DNA from: Acetobacteraceae bacterium
GTDB taxonomy: Bacteria > Pseudomonadota > Alphaproteobacteria > Acetobacterales > Acetobacteraceae
Length of the DNA stretch: 13,055 nucleotides
Direction of reading: 5' to 3'
Assembly (NCBI GenBank): GCA_003164305.1
Contig: PLSZ01000059.1
Location: forward strand, 1 to 13,055
Shown: positions 1-6,130 of the stretch, in pieces
How the letters are laid out: the number at the start of each line of letters is the position of its first letter
How positions within the stretch are numbered: position 1 is the first letter of the stretch
Notes under the pieces: model-generated
Database searches by the model: none
Seen by the model: only the letters and a program-made list of their open reading frames with translations
What the model was told of the DNA's origin: nothing
Translations under genes and position numbers: made by a program

Positions 1-47
1 CCGATCGGGGCTCGTTGCAGGCCACGCGTCCTCGCCGCGCCTCGGTG

Positions 48-1070
48 TCACTCCACCGTTCCGGGGCCTTCCAGCGGAATCACGTTTCCGATCAGGGCGT
101 TGTTCACCAACCGGGCCGGCGTCGAGGTCGAATTTCGCACGAAGCGCACCGGCTCCGGCAGGTCGCTGATGAACCGGTTGCCGCGGATGTCCAGCGAATG
201 GGTCGGGTTATGGTTGCTCTCGATGCCGATGGAGATCGCGACTTCCTTGTTTTCGCTGCGTACCCCCTTGTGCAGCAGGTTGTTGACGATCTCCGCGTCG
301 CCGCCGTCCGGTAACTCGATCAGATAGCTGGCGGTCCCGTTCGGCCCGTCCTCGATCCGGTTGTCCCGAACGACGGTCATTCGCGCCCGCGACTTGATGT
401 CGTGTCCGACATGGGTGTCAACGAACACGCAGCCCATGACCTCCAACCGCGCGATCGGCGCGCCGGCGTACAAGGCGTGCGCGCAGGATCCCTGGCAGGA
501 TCCGTTGCCGACGAACACCGAGCGCCGGACGCGGACCACGCTGCCCGCCGGTCCGCCCGTCAGGATGCCATTTTCGTTATCCTGAAACTCGCTGTTTTCC
601 ACCGTGAGGTTGGCGCCCTCCATCAGAATACCGGCGCCGTTGTGACCGTCGTCGCGGGCGTGCAGGAAGCTCAGGCCGCGCACCAGGACGTCGTTGCCGA
701 TGAAATAAAACAGCGCCCGCCCGCCGCACACCGGGCCGGTCACGATCGACTGAGTCATCACCGTGCGGTTCATGGTGGCGGGGGCCAGCCGCGCCTCCAG
801 TGTCAGACGCGAGGCGTTCCAGATCGCGCACTCCCGATAGACACCTGGATCGAACACCACGCGGTCGCCATCCTTCGCCACCGCCGCGGCCTGAGCGGGG
901 CCGGTCAGCGCGCGGCCCGGTCCGACCTCCAACGTCCTCGCCATGCCCGACTGGGCCAGAACAATCGAGGCCAGGACCGGCGCGGCCAGACCGCATATCA
1001 GGCACCACATGACCTTAAAGCCGAATGTTGGCTTGCGCGGCGCGGCGCGGGCCGCGAAAACTCCATCCAT
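48..1070 (-). CDS. Secreted right-handed parallel beta-helix repeat protein
   Basis: The 340-residue product begins with a basic stretch and a hydrophobic segment (about residues 21-39) ending near GMA at 42-44, which reads as a signal peptide, so it is probably exported. From about residue 105 onward it shows recurring short beta-strand/turn rungs with Asn/Gly corners (for example NLTVENSEFQDNENGI, then RRSVFVGNGS, then RGNRFIS). This is typical of the pectate-lyase-like beta-helix superfamily, whose members bind, cleave or epimerise polysaccharides. I see no residue set that fixes an enzymatic activity, so the substrate is unknown. Four cysteines lie in the mature part, two close together in GSCQGSC. 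It diverges from a glycosyltransferase and an acyltransferase gene, which suggests a role on an exported glycan (inference). The ATG at 1070 has only a weak Shine-Dalgarno; an internal ATG at residue 21 (1010), preceded by AAGG, would still give a signal peptide. Confidence 0.8.
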   Translation of the reverse strand: MDGVFAARAAPRKPTFGFKVMWCLICGLAAPVLASIVLAQSGMARTLEVGPGRALTGPAQAAAVAKDGDRVVFDPGVYRECAIWNASRLTLEARLAPATMNRTVMTQSIVTGPVCGGRALFYFIGNDVLVRGLSFLHARDDGHNGAGILMEGANLTVENSEFQDNENGILTGGPAGSVVRVRRSVFVGNGSCQGSCAHALYAGAPIARLEVMGCVFVDTHVGHDIKSRARMTVVRDNRIEDGPNGTASYLIELPDGGDAEIVNNLLHKGVRSENKEVAISIGIESNHNPTHSLDIRGNRFISDLPEPVRFVRNSTSTPARLVNNALIGNVIPLEGPGTVE

Positions 1071-1091
1071 GAGAAATCCGTTCGACAGGCG

Positions 1092-1099
1092 TCACGTGA
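1092..1099. promoter_or_regulatory. 8-bp perfect palindrome in the divergent promoter region
   Basis: TCACGTGA is a perfect palindrome, located just downstream of the minus-strand -10 and upstream of the possible plus-strand -10. The position would suit an operator affecting both divergent genes. An 8-bp palindrome can occur by chance in a window of this size, so this is only a candidate. Confidence 0.2.
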
Positions 1100-1109
1100 T
1101 AGCGGACCG

Positions 1110-1138
1110 ATTATAAAGATGCTTGATCGCTCCGGTAA
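1110..1138 (-). promoter_or_regulatory. Candidate sigma70-type promoter for the beta-helix gene
   Basis: On the minus strand the hexamer TATAAT (1115 down to 1110) matches the -10 consensus perfectly. TTACCG (1138 down to 1133) sits exactly 17 bases upstream as a weak -35 (3 of 6 matches). The predicted start would be near 1103, leaving about 33 bases of leader before the ATG at 1070. On the plus strand the same core reads TATAAA (1112-1117) and could serve the glycosyltransferase gene, so divergent transcription may share this site. Position and consensus match are seen directly; promoter activity is inferred. Confidence 0.4.
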
Positions 1139-1141
1139 TCC

Positions 1142-2320
1142 ATGAGTGCCGCGAACCAACCCGCCCGCGGCGCCGGCGTGGCGCCCGCGCCGTTGGCCGT
1201 ACCCCCTTTGGTCGTACCCCCTTTGGTCGTACACGTGTTTCCGACCTTCGCGGTGGGCGGCGCGCAGGTGCGGTTCGCGGCCCTGGCCAACCATTTCGGC
1301 CCGGAATTCCGCCACATGGTGGTCGCGCTCGATGGCGAGACGTCCTGCCGGGAACGGCTCGATCCGAGCCTGGACCTGACCTTCCCGACGGTGGAGGCGC
1401 CGAAAAACGCCATGCTGGCGAACGCGTGGCGATTCCGGTCGCTGCTGCGGCGCTGGCGGCCGGATGTGCTGGTGACCGGCAACTGGGGCGCGATCGAATT
1501 CGCCATGGCCAATCTGCCGCCGCTGACCCGCCATCTGCACGTGGTCGATGGATTCGGCCCGGAGGAACGGGAAACCCAAATTCCGCGCCGCGTGCTGATC
1601 CGCCGCCTGGTGCTGGCGCGCGGCCTGGTCGTCGTGCCCTCGCATACGCTGGAACGGATCGCCACCGAGATCTGGAAACTGCCGCCAAGGGTGGTGAGAT
1701 ACGTGCCCAACGGGGTCGATCTGACGCGATTTTCCAACCGCGGCGACCCGTCGCCGGGATTGTCCCTCCGCGACGCGGCGTCGCGCGGCGAAATCCCCGT
1801 GATCGGCACCGTCGCCGCCTTGCGCGCGGAGAAGAATCTCGGCCGCCTGATCCGGGCCTTCGCCATGGTGGCGCGCACCCATCCCTGCCGCCTGGTGATC
1901 GTCGGGGACGGCGCCGAGCGGTCGTCGCTGACCGAACTCGCCGCCAGTCTGGGCTTGATGGACCGGATCGAGTTCACCGGCCACCGTGACGACACGCCGC
2001 CGCTGTACGCCGGGTTCGACGTGTTCGCGCTGACCTCCGACACCGAGCAAATGCCGTTGTCGGTGATCGAGGCGATGGCCAGCGGCCTGCCCGTGGTGTC
2101 CACGAATGTCGGCGACGTGCGGGCGATGCTGTCGGCGGACAACGCGCCGTACGTGGGCGCGCGCGACGACGCGGTCATCGCCGGACTGTTTGCGAAGCTG
2201 CTGGGGAGCCCGGAGGAGCGCGCCCGGATTGGCGCCGCCAACCGCGCCAAAGCCGAGCGCGATTTCGACCAGGCCACCATGTTCGCCACCTGGCGAGGCC
2301 TGTGGACCGGCGCCGCGTGA
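1142..2320 (+). CDS. GT4-family (GT-B fold) glycosyltransferase
   Basis: A 392-residue retaining glycosyltransferase of the GT4 (glycos_transf_1) type, expected to transfer a sugar from a nucleotide-sugar donor onto a lipid-linked or growing glycan at the cytoplasmic face of the membrane. The N-terminal domain opens with HVFPTFAVGGAQ (31-42, the acceptor-side glycine motif). The C-terminal donor domain has the GTVAALRAEKNL stretch (222-233, basic residue contacting the donor phosphate), LVIVGDGAE (251-259) and the E-x7-E motif (E302 and E310 in TEQMPLSVIEAMASG). Length is normal for the family. Donor and acceptor cannot be read from the sequence. It is coupled to the following acyltransferase by overlap and faces the beta-helix gene, so a polysaccharide role is likely. 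Oddity: a perfect 15-bp tandem duplication encodes VPPLV twice just before the first beta strand. The ATG at 1142 has a poor Shine-Dalgarno. Confidence 0.9.
   Translation: MSAANQPARGAGVAPAPLAVPPLVVPPLVVHVFPTFAVGGAQVRFAALANHFGPEFRHMVVALDGETSCRERLDPSLDLTFPTVEAPKNAMLANAWRFRSLLRRWRPDVLVTGNWGAIEFAMANLPPLTRHLHVVDGFGPEERETQIPRRVLIRRLVLARGLVVVPSHTLERIATEIWKLPPRVVRYVPNGVDLTRFSNRGDPSPGLSLRDAASRGEIPVIGTVAALRAEKNLGRLIRAFAMVARTHPCRLVIVGDGAERSSLTELAASLGLMDRIEFTGHRDDTPPLYAGFDVFALTSDTEQMPLSVIEAMASGLPVVSTNVGDVRAMLSADNAPYVGARDDAVIAGLFAKLLGSPEERARIGAANRAKAERDFDQATMFATWRGLWTGAA
1198..1227 (+). repeat. Perfect 15-bp tandem duplication inside the glycosyltransferase gene
   Basis: The unit CGTACCCCCTTTGGT occurs twice in direct succession (1198-1212 and 1213-1227), followed by a further CGTAC. 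It is in frame and adds five residues (VPPLV) ahead of the core GT-B fold. Perfect identity of both copies, including synonymous positions, points to a recent or unstable slippage event. Confidence 0.9.
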
Positions 2321-3543
2321 CCGGTCCGGATCTGGCTGTCGTCGTTTCCGAGGTCACCGATTTCGCCACGCTGGAGGCGAGGTGGCGTGACCTGGAAACG
2401 CGCTCGGACCCGTCGTTCTTTCAAAGCTGGACCTGGACCGGCTGCCTGGTGGAGGAGCGCTTCCCCGACCCGGTCCTGGTGGAAGCGCGCGAGTCGGGCC
2501 GAACCGTGGCTTTGGCGCTGTTCAACCGCCGCGGCGGGACGCTGTATCTGGGGGAGAGCGGCGATCCCACGCTCGATTGCCCCTATATCGAGTTCAACGG
2601 CGTGCTGGCCGAAACCGGGCGGGAGGTGGAGCTGACCCTGGCCTGCCTCCGCGCCGCGCGGATCGGTCCCGGCCGCTGGGGCATCGATCGCCCGCGCCTC
2701 GGTCGTTGGAGCATCGGCCTTTGGGGGATCGGCCGGCCAAGGTTAGTACTGGGCGGCATCGATGCCTCGACCGAGGCCGCCGCCGCGCTGACCGGCCAAC
2801 TCCGGCGAATCCGGTCTCTGGCCGCGCCCGTGGTCGATCTCGCCGATCAGAAAAAATGTTTTTTGGACAGGCGCAGCGCCAATACACGCCAGCAGTTGCG
2901 GCGTTCCAATCGCGCTTACGCCCAGGCTGGACCCATTACGATCGAGCGCGCCGAGAGCCTGACCCGGGCCGATGCGTTTCTGGAGGGGCTGATCGCGCTG
3001 CATCAGGCCGCGTGGACGGCGCGCGGCCAACCCGGGGCATTCGCCGCCCCGTTTTTCAGCCGGTTTCACCGGGCGCTGATCACGCGTGGCCTGGAGCGCG
3101 GCGAGATTGCCCTGCTGCGCGTCGCCGCCGGCGATCAAACCATTGGTTTTCTTTATAACTTCATGTATCGCGGGCGTTGTTTGGCGTACCAGAGCGGGTT
3201 CGACTACGCTGATGCCGGCCCGCGCCAGAAGCCCGGCCTCACCTGTCACCACGAGGCGATCCGCTTTGCCCATGGGGCGGGGGCGCGGCGTTACGATTTT
3301 CTGGCGGGAGACGACCGCTACAAGCGCAGCCTCTCGGATCGCGCGGAAATACTGCATTGGGTGGAGGTCGTGGACCAGTATTCGCCGCGCTTCGTCGTCT
3401 GGTGGCTGTGGGATCGGGTGACGAGCGGGGGGCGCCTGCTGGCCCGTGGCCGCGACGGTGGCGCTGGAAGAAGCCGGCTTTCGTCACGCGTTTCGCCAAT
3501 GTTGACTGATCTGAAACTTTTCTTGCGGCGAGAAGTGTGGTAA
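2317..3543 (+). CDS. GNAT-family acyltransferase, CelD/BcsL-like (Acetyltransf_6 type)
   Basis: A roughly 408-residue protein of the double-GNAT family seen in exopolysaccharide and cellulose loci (CelD/BcsL, PF13480-like), expected to acylate a sugar or a lipid-linked intermediate in the cytoplasm. The diagnostic half runs from about residue 185 to 335: RRSNRAYAQAG, then FLEGLIALHQAAW, then a strand-rich segment with GEIALLRVAAGDQTIGFLYN, and finally YDFLAGDDRYKRSLSDRAE, which closely resembles the family's C-terminal signature. The acyl donor and acceptor are unknown. The GTG start at 2317 overlaps the glycosyltransferase stop as GTGA, indicating translational coupling. A second GTG at 2302, with GAGG only three bases upstream, would add five residues. 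Oddity: residues 121-150 contain a degenerate 15-residue duplication (WGIDRPRL then WGIGRPRL) that looks inserted between the two domains. Confidence 0.82.
   Translation: MTGPDLAVVVSEVTDFATLEARWRDLETRSDPSFFQSWTWTGCLVEERFPDPVLVEARESGRTVALALFNRRGGTLYLGESGDPTLDCPYIEFNGVLAETGREVELTLACLRAARIGPGRWGIDRPRLGRWSIGLWGIGRPRLVLGGIDASTEAAAALTGQLRRIRSLAAPVVDLADQKKCFLDRRSANTRQQLRRSNRAYAQAGPITIERAESLTRADAFLEGLIALHQAAWTARGQPGAFAAPFFSRFHRALITRGLERGEIALLRVAAGDQTIGFLYNFMYRGRCLAYQSGFDYADAGPRQKPGLTCHHEAIRFAHGAGARRYDFLAGDDRYKRSLSDRAEILHWVEVVDQYSPRFVVWWLWDRVTSGGRLLARGRDGGAGRSRLSSRVSPMLTDLKLFLRREVW
2677..2766 (+). repeat. Degenerate 45-bp in-frame duplication in the acyltransferase gene
   Basis: Two 15-codon units (2677-2721 and 2722-2766) encode related sequence: WGIDRPRLGRWSIGL followed by WGIGRPRLVLGGIDA. 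Eight of the first nine positions agree apart from Asp/Gly, while the nucleotide copies have diverged, so this duplication is older than the one in the neighbouring gene. It lies in an Arg/Gly/Trp-rich linker rather than in the predicted catalytic core. Confidence 0.6.
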
Positions 3544-3556
3544 GGAACACAAATCG

Positions 3557-3589
3557 ATGGCTTTGCGTGCCTCTTTTTGGGGGCTTTGA
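3557..3589 (+). other. Possible 10-codon leader ORF upstream of the repeat protein gene
   Basis: ATG at 3557 opens a frame encoding MALRASFWGL, ending in TGA at 3587-3589. AAGGA at 3542-3546 lies ten bases upstream and could act as a Shine-Dalgarno. The sequence GCTTTG recurs three times nearby (3560, 3583, 3593). Such a short frame may be coincidental. It could also be a translated leader, but no attenuator structure is convincing. Confidence 0.15.
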
Positions 3590-3611
3590 CCCGCTTTGGG
3601 TTGTAAGGATG

Positions 3612-3626
3612 CCCGGTCAGTCCGGG
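3612..3626 (+). terminator. Weak hairpin downstream of the acyltransferase gene
   Basis: CCCGG (3612-3616) and CCGGG (3622-3626) form a five-base-pair GC stem with a five-base loop, followed by TCGCGTTT. There is no proper T tract, so it is at best a weak terminator for the glycosyltransferase-acyltransferase transcript. Confidence 0.2.
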
Positions 3627-3644
3627 TCGCGTTTAAAAAATAAG

Positions 3645-3673
3645 TTGCGTAACGCCAAATGGTACGCTACTAT
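3645..3673 (+). promoter_or_regulatory. Candidate promoter of the repeat protein gene
   Basis: TTGCGT (3645-3650) and TACTAT (3668-3673) are separated by exactly 17 bases, and an A-rich run (TTTAAAAAATAAG, 3632-3644) lies immediately upstream like an UP element. The start would fall near 3680, upstream of the GTG at 3701 but downstream of the in-frame ATG at 3659, so this arrangement favours the GTG. Matches to consensus are partial (3/6 and 4/6). Confidence 0.35.
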
Positions 3674-3700
3674 CGACCGCATATTGGGCAGGTATCAGCC

Positions 3701-5038
3701 GTGAAGTTTTCACTTATTTCCGCGACTTCGATTATCGCGCTATTTTCGGCGGGCATTGGGCCTGTTCACGCGGCTGCCCTGACCGCCGCGCCGAGCCAGA
3801 GCAACCTTTACGATCTCGTGCATGACGGGATGACCTCGGCGGACGGCGGCGATGGCACCGTCCCGCTGCAGGATCCGTCGGTCACCGCTTTGCAGGCGTT
3901 GGAATCACAGATTGGCGGCCTGCGGACCGCGGGCTTCACCGGCAAGGCGGATGCGCTGATCGCCGCGGGCAACGCCTACCCGGCGGTACCGTTGAACGCC
4001 GCGCCCGGCACCAGGACCGTGGACGATTTGGTGACGCCGCCCGTCTCCGCCGGGCAGTATGAGGCACAAAGGAAGGCCCGCGCCATCGGCGAGGAGCGGA
4101 TGGCCGCGTTGATTGGCACGATCGGCAACGGACCGGCGGCGGACACGAAAAACGGCGGCACCGTGTTCGTTTCCTCGGGGAACTCGGCCGGCTTCAACGA
4201 TGGCGGCGAGCCGACTGGCGCTCGTTCGTCCTCATCGAATTATGCGTTCGCACCCAGTAGCAGTGGCACGGCAACGATCACGGTGGCTGGGGCGGGGAAT
4301 TTGTCCCGCCCAGGCAACGCCAACGAGCTCGCGGTGATTGAGGCGAACAGTTTGCGGGCCACGCCGGTGGCCGGGCCGGACGCGACCCCGGCGCTGACAA
4401 TGACTGACCGCGCGCAACCGACGCTCGGTTATAATTATGCGCCGGCGATTTCCGCCACCGTGAGCCCAGCCGTGAGGACCAACTCGGTGGCCGCGGTGTT
4501 CAGCGATGTCGTGACGGCGACCGGGGCGCAGTTCGCCGATCGGGTGGTGCCGGCCGCGATTCAGACCAGCCAGGTTCAGACGGGCGACGGCAAGATCCAG
4601 ACCAGTCAGGTTCAGACCGGACCCGGCAGAGTGCAGACCAGCCAGGTTCAAACGGACAACGGCAAGGTTCAGACCAGTCAGGTGCAACCGGCGCGGTCCG
4701 GCCGGGTGCAGACCAGCGAAGCGGCGGCGGCTCTCAGCAAGCTGCTGGACCTGAGCCAGCCCGGCCCTCGCGGGACGAACCAGGCTGATGGCACGCGGAC
4801 CTTCCTGAGCGCGTCCGTGAGCGCGAATCCAGCCGCGACCGCGGCGCTGTATATGGCGGACGCGGTGAACGCGGCGCCCGGTATCGCCGCCGCCCGTGTA
4901 TCGGTCGAGGCGTTCCAGATTGGCCCGACACAAGGCGCGAAGACCGAGGCCAGCGCGGCCACCACGGTCGCCGACCCGTTGCATGGCAAAATCCTCGCCA
5001 GCGCCGGTCCTTTGAACAGCAACCTGGCGTTGCCATAG
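3701..5038 (+). CDS. Secreted Ala/Thr/Ser-rich protein with Gln/Thr 12-residue tandem repeats, unknown function
   Basis: I do not recognise this family. From the GTG at 3701 the 445-residue product begins with a textbook signal peptide (MKFSLISATSIIALFSAG, then cleavage near VHAA), so it is exported. An in-frame ATG at 3659 would put a 14-residue tail ahead of it, lacks a Shine-Dalgarno and overlaps the likely promoter. The mature protein has no Cys and no Trp. It is rich in Ala, Thr, Ser and Gly with much predicted disorder. Residues 287-335 form four tandem units of the type [IV]QTSQVQ-x-x-x-G-[KR] plus a partial fifth (VQTSE). Alternating hydrophobic/polar strands closed by a Gly-Lys/Arg turn suggest a beta-solenoid or cross-beta element. 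It follows glycan genes and precedes an unrelated crotonase gene. Possible roles are extracellular matrix component, adhesin or functional amyloid; none is shown by the sequence. Confidence 0.75.
   Translation: MKFSLISATSIIALFSAGIGPVHAAALTAAPSQSNLYDLVHDGMTSADGGDGTVPLQDPSVTALQALESQIGGLRTAGFTGKADALIAAGNAYPAVPLNAAPGTRTVDDLVTPPVSAGQYEAQRKARAIGEERMAALIGTIGNGPAADTKNGGTVFVSSGNSAGFNDGGEPTGARSSSSNYAFAPSSSGTATITVAGAGNLSRPGNANELAVIEANSLRATPVAGPDATPALTMTDRAQPTLGYNYAPAISATVSPAVRTNSVAAVFSDVVTATGAQFADRVVPAAIQTSQVQTGDGKIQTSQVQTGPGRVQTSQVQTDNGKVQTSQVQPARSGRVQTSEAAAALSKLLDLSQPGPRGTNQADGTRTFLSASVSANPAATAALYMADAVNAAPGIAAARVSVEAFQIGPTQGAKTEASAATTVADPLHGKILASAGPLNSNLALP
4559..4720 (+). repeat. 36-bp coding tandem repeat array (four units plus a partial fifth)
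   Basis: Units lie at 4559-4594, 4595-4630, 4631-4666 and 4667-4705 (39 bp), with a partial unit at 4706-4720. Each encodes [IV]QTSQVQ followed by a turn ending in Gly-Lys or Gly-Arg. The Ser codon alternates AGC, AGT, AGC, AGT, AGC, and the closing basic residue alternates Lys, Arg, Lys, Arg. This shows an ABAB order with a 72-bp super-unit. Confidence 0.9.
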
Positions 5039-5055
5039 GCCGCTGTTTGACGGAA

Positions 5056-5067
5056 CGAGTTCACTCG
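5056..5067. promoter_or_regulatory. Inverted repeat after the repeat protein gene
   Basis: CGAGT (5056-5060, allowing the preceding C) and ACTCG (5063-5067) face each other across two bases, 18 bases after the stop at 5038. It could be part of a transcript end, but no T tract follows. Function unassigned. Confidence 0.15.
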
Positions 5068-5083
5068 GCACCCGGTCAAGGCT

Positions 5084-5095
5084 GACCGCGCGGTC
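5084..5095. promoter_or_regulatory. 12-bp perfect palindrome upstream of the crotonase gene
   Basis: GACCGCGCGGTC is a perfect 12-bp palindrome 75 bases upstream of the crotonase ATG, in the 132-base gap between two genes. It could be an operator half of this promoter region or the stem of a hairpin. No regulator gene is adjacent to support either reading. Confidence 0.25.
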
Positions 5096-5170
5096 GCTTA
5101 AGGGTGGCAAAGCCAGCCGGATCGGGCCAGGTTAAGGGACGATTTGATCCCTCCGCGCCCGAGGCCCCTG

Positions 5171-5977
5171 ATGACCGATCCTTATGCGAAATATACCCGT
5201 CTGCGGTTCGATCGCCCGCATCCGTTGGTCCTGCGGATCACCATGGACAACGGCAAGATGAACACCGCCGACAACGCCCTGCATGGCGAACTGGCCGAGA
5301 TCTGGCGTGACATCGACCGCGACCCCAGCGTCAACGTGGCGATCCTGACCGGTGCCGGTCGCGTGTTCTCGGCCGGCGGCGATTTCGGCATGATCCAGGA
5401 GAATATCGCCGATTTCGACGCTCGCGCGCGGCAATGGCGCGAAGCGAAGGACATCGTTTACAACCTGATCAACTGTTCCAAACCCGTCGTCTCCGCCATG
5501 CGGGGTGTGGCGGTCGGCGCTGGGCTGGTCTGCGGCATCCTGGCGGACGTTTCGATCGCGACCAAAGAATGCCGCATCATCGACGGGCACACGCGTCTCG
5601 GGGTCGCCGCCGGCGATCACGCCGCGATCATTTGGCCATTGCTGTGCGGCCTGGCAAAGGCGAAGTACTACTTGCTCCTGTGCGAGCAGGTGCTTGGTGC
5701 CGAAGCTGAACGGATCGGCCTGATCAGCCTGGCGGTCGAGGACTCGGAACTGGACGCCAAAGCAATCGAGGTCGCGACGAAACTGGCCGAGGGCGCGCAA
5801 TCGGCCATCCGTTGGACCAAGTACGCGCTGAACAACTGGCTGCGGCAGATGGGACCGACGTTCGACGCGTCTTTGGCGCTGGAGTTTCTGGGGTTCAGCG
5901 GGCCGGAAGTGAAGGAAGGCGTGGCCTCGCATCTGGAGAAGCGGAAGCCGGCATTTCCCGGCGGATCGGTGGTTTGA
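5171..5977 (+). CDS. Enoyl-CoA hydratase/isomerase (crotonase) superfamily protein
   Basis: A 268-residue crotonase-fold protein, expected to act on an acyl-CoA in the cytoplasm. The first oxyanion-hole segment is [10 protein letters not shown] and the second is [21 protein letters not shown], both in the expected order and spacing. Aligned by eye to rat mitochondrial enoyl-CoA hydratase, the two catalytic glutamates (Glu144 and Glu164) correspond here to Val (in GAGLVCG) and His (in DGHTRLG), with an Asp two residues before that His. It is therefore unlikely to be a standard hydratase; it may be an isomerase, hydrolase, decarboxylase or another member with a different acid/base set. ATG at 5171 was chosen because GAGG lies six bases upstream; an upstream in-frame TTG at 5144 lacks this. 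The gene stands alone, without adjacent beta-oxidation genes, so the pathway is not indicated. Confidence 0.85.
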   Translation: MTDPYAKYTRLRFDRPHPLVLRITMDNGKMNTADNALHGELAEIWRDIDRDPSVNVAILTGAGRVFSAGGDFGMIQENIADFDARARQWREAKDIVYNLINCSKPVVSAMRGVAVGAGLVCGILADVSIATKECRIIDGHTRLGVAAGDHAAIIWPLLCGLAKAKYYLLLCEQVLGAEAERIGLISLAVEDSELDAKAIEVATKLAEGAQSAIRWTKYALNNWLRQMGPTFDASLALEFLGFSGPEVKEGVASHLEKRKPAFPGGSVV

Positions 5978-5993
5978 TACCGACTCCCTCCAC

Positions 5994-6105
5994 CGTCATG
6001 GTCCGGCTCGACCGGACCATCAGCCCGACCACACCGGTGAGAGCGAGTTTGGGCACACCGATGGTCCGGTCGATCCCCCGATCAAGTCGGGGGAGGACCA
6101 TGACG
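5994..6105. repeat. 112-bp composite palindromic intergenic element (REP/BIME-like)
   Basis: The element is bounded by perfect 11-bp inverted ends, CGTCATGGTCC (5994-6004) and GGACCATGACG (6095-6105). Its left part folds into a 9-bp stem with a 5-base loop (ATGGTCCGG 5998-6006 with CCGGACCAT 6012-6020). Its right part is a nested hairpin: ATGGTCC (6061-6067) pairs with GGACCAT (6095-6101) around an inner 7-bp stem CCCCCGA (6075-6081)/TCGGGGG (6087-6093). It lies between two converging genes and has no coding capacity of its own. This organisation matches repetitive extragenic palindrome pairs; it may also halt transcription from both sides. Copy number in the genome is unknown. Confidence 0.75.
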
Positions 6106-6130
6106 CGTTATCAGCGTTGCCGGCCCATCT

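Noticed and set aside
1111..2424. A 437-residue minus-strand open frame opposite the glycosyltransferase
   Set aside because: It is an antisense shadow of high-GC coding sequence, low in family-like motifs and rich in Arg/Ser/Pro; the plus strand has clear GT4 motifs.
3502..3530. Promoter with TTGACT as -35 at the end of the acyltransferase gene
   Set aside because: No -10-like hexamer is found at 16-18 bases downstream; the region is GC-rich coding sequence.
4559..4720. CRISPR array
   Set aside because: The repeats are directly adjacent, in frame, without unique spacers, and lie inside a coding gene.
4232..5110. A 292-residue minus-strand frame with Arg/His/Gly-rich repeats
   Set aside because: Its repeats mirror the plus-strand Gln/Thr array; the plus-strand frame has the signal peptide and start signals.
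6075..6093. Classic rho-independent terminator after the crotonase gene
   Set aside because: The stem is strong but no T tract follows on either strand; it is better explained as the inner hairpin of the palindromic element.
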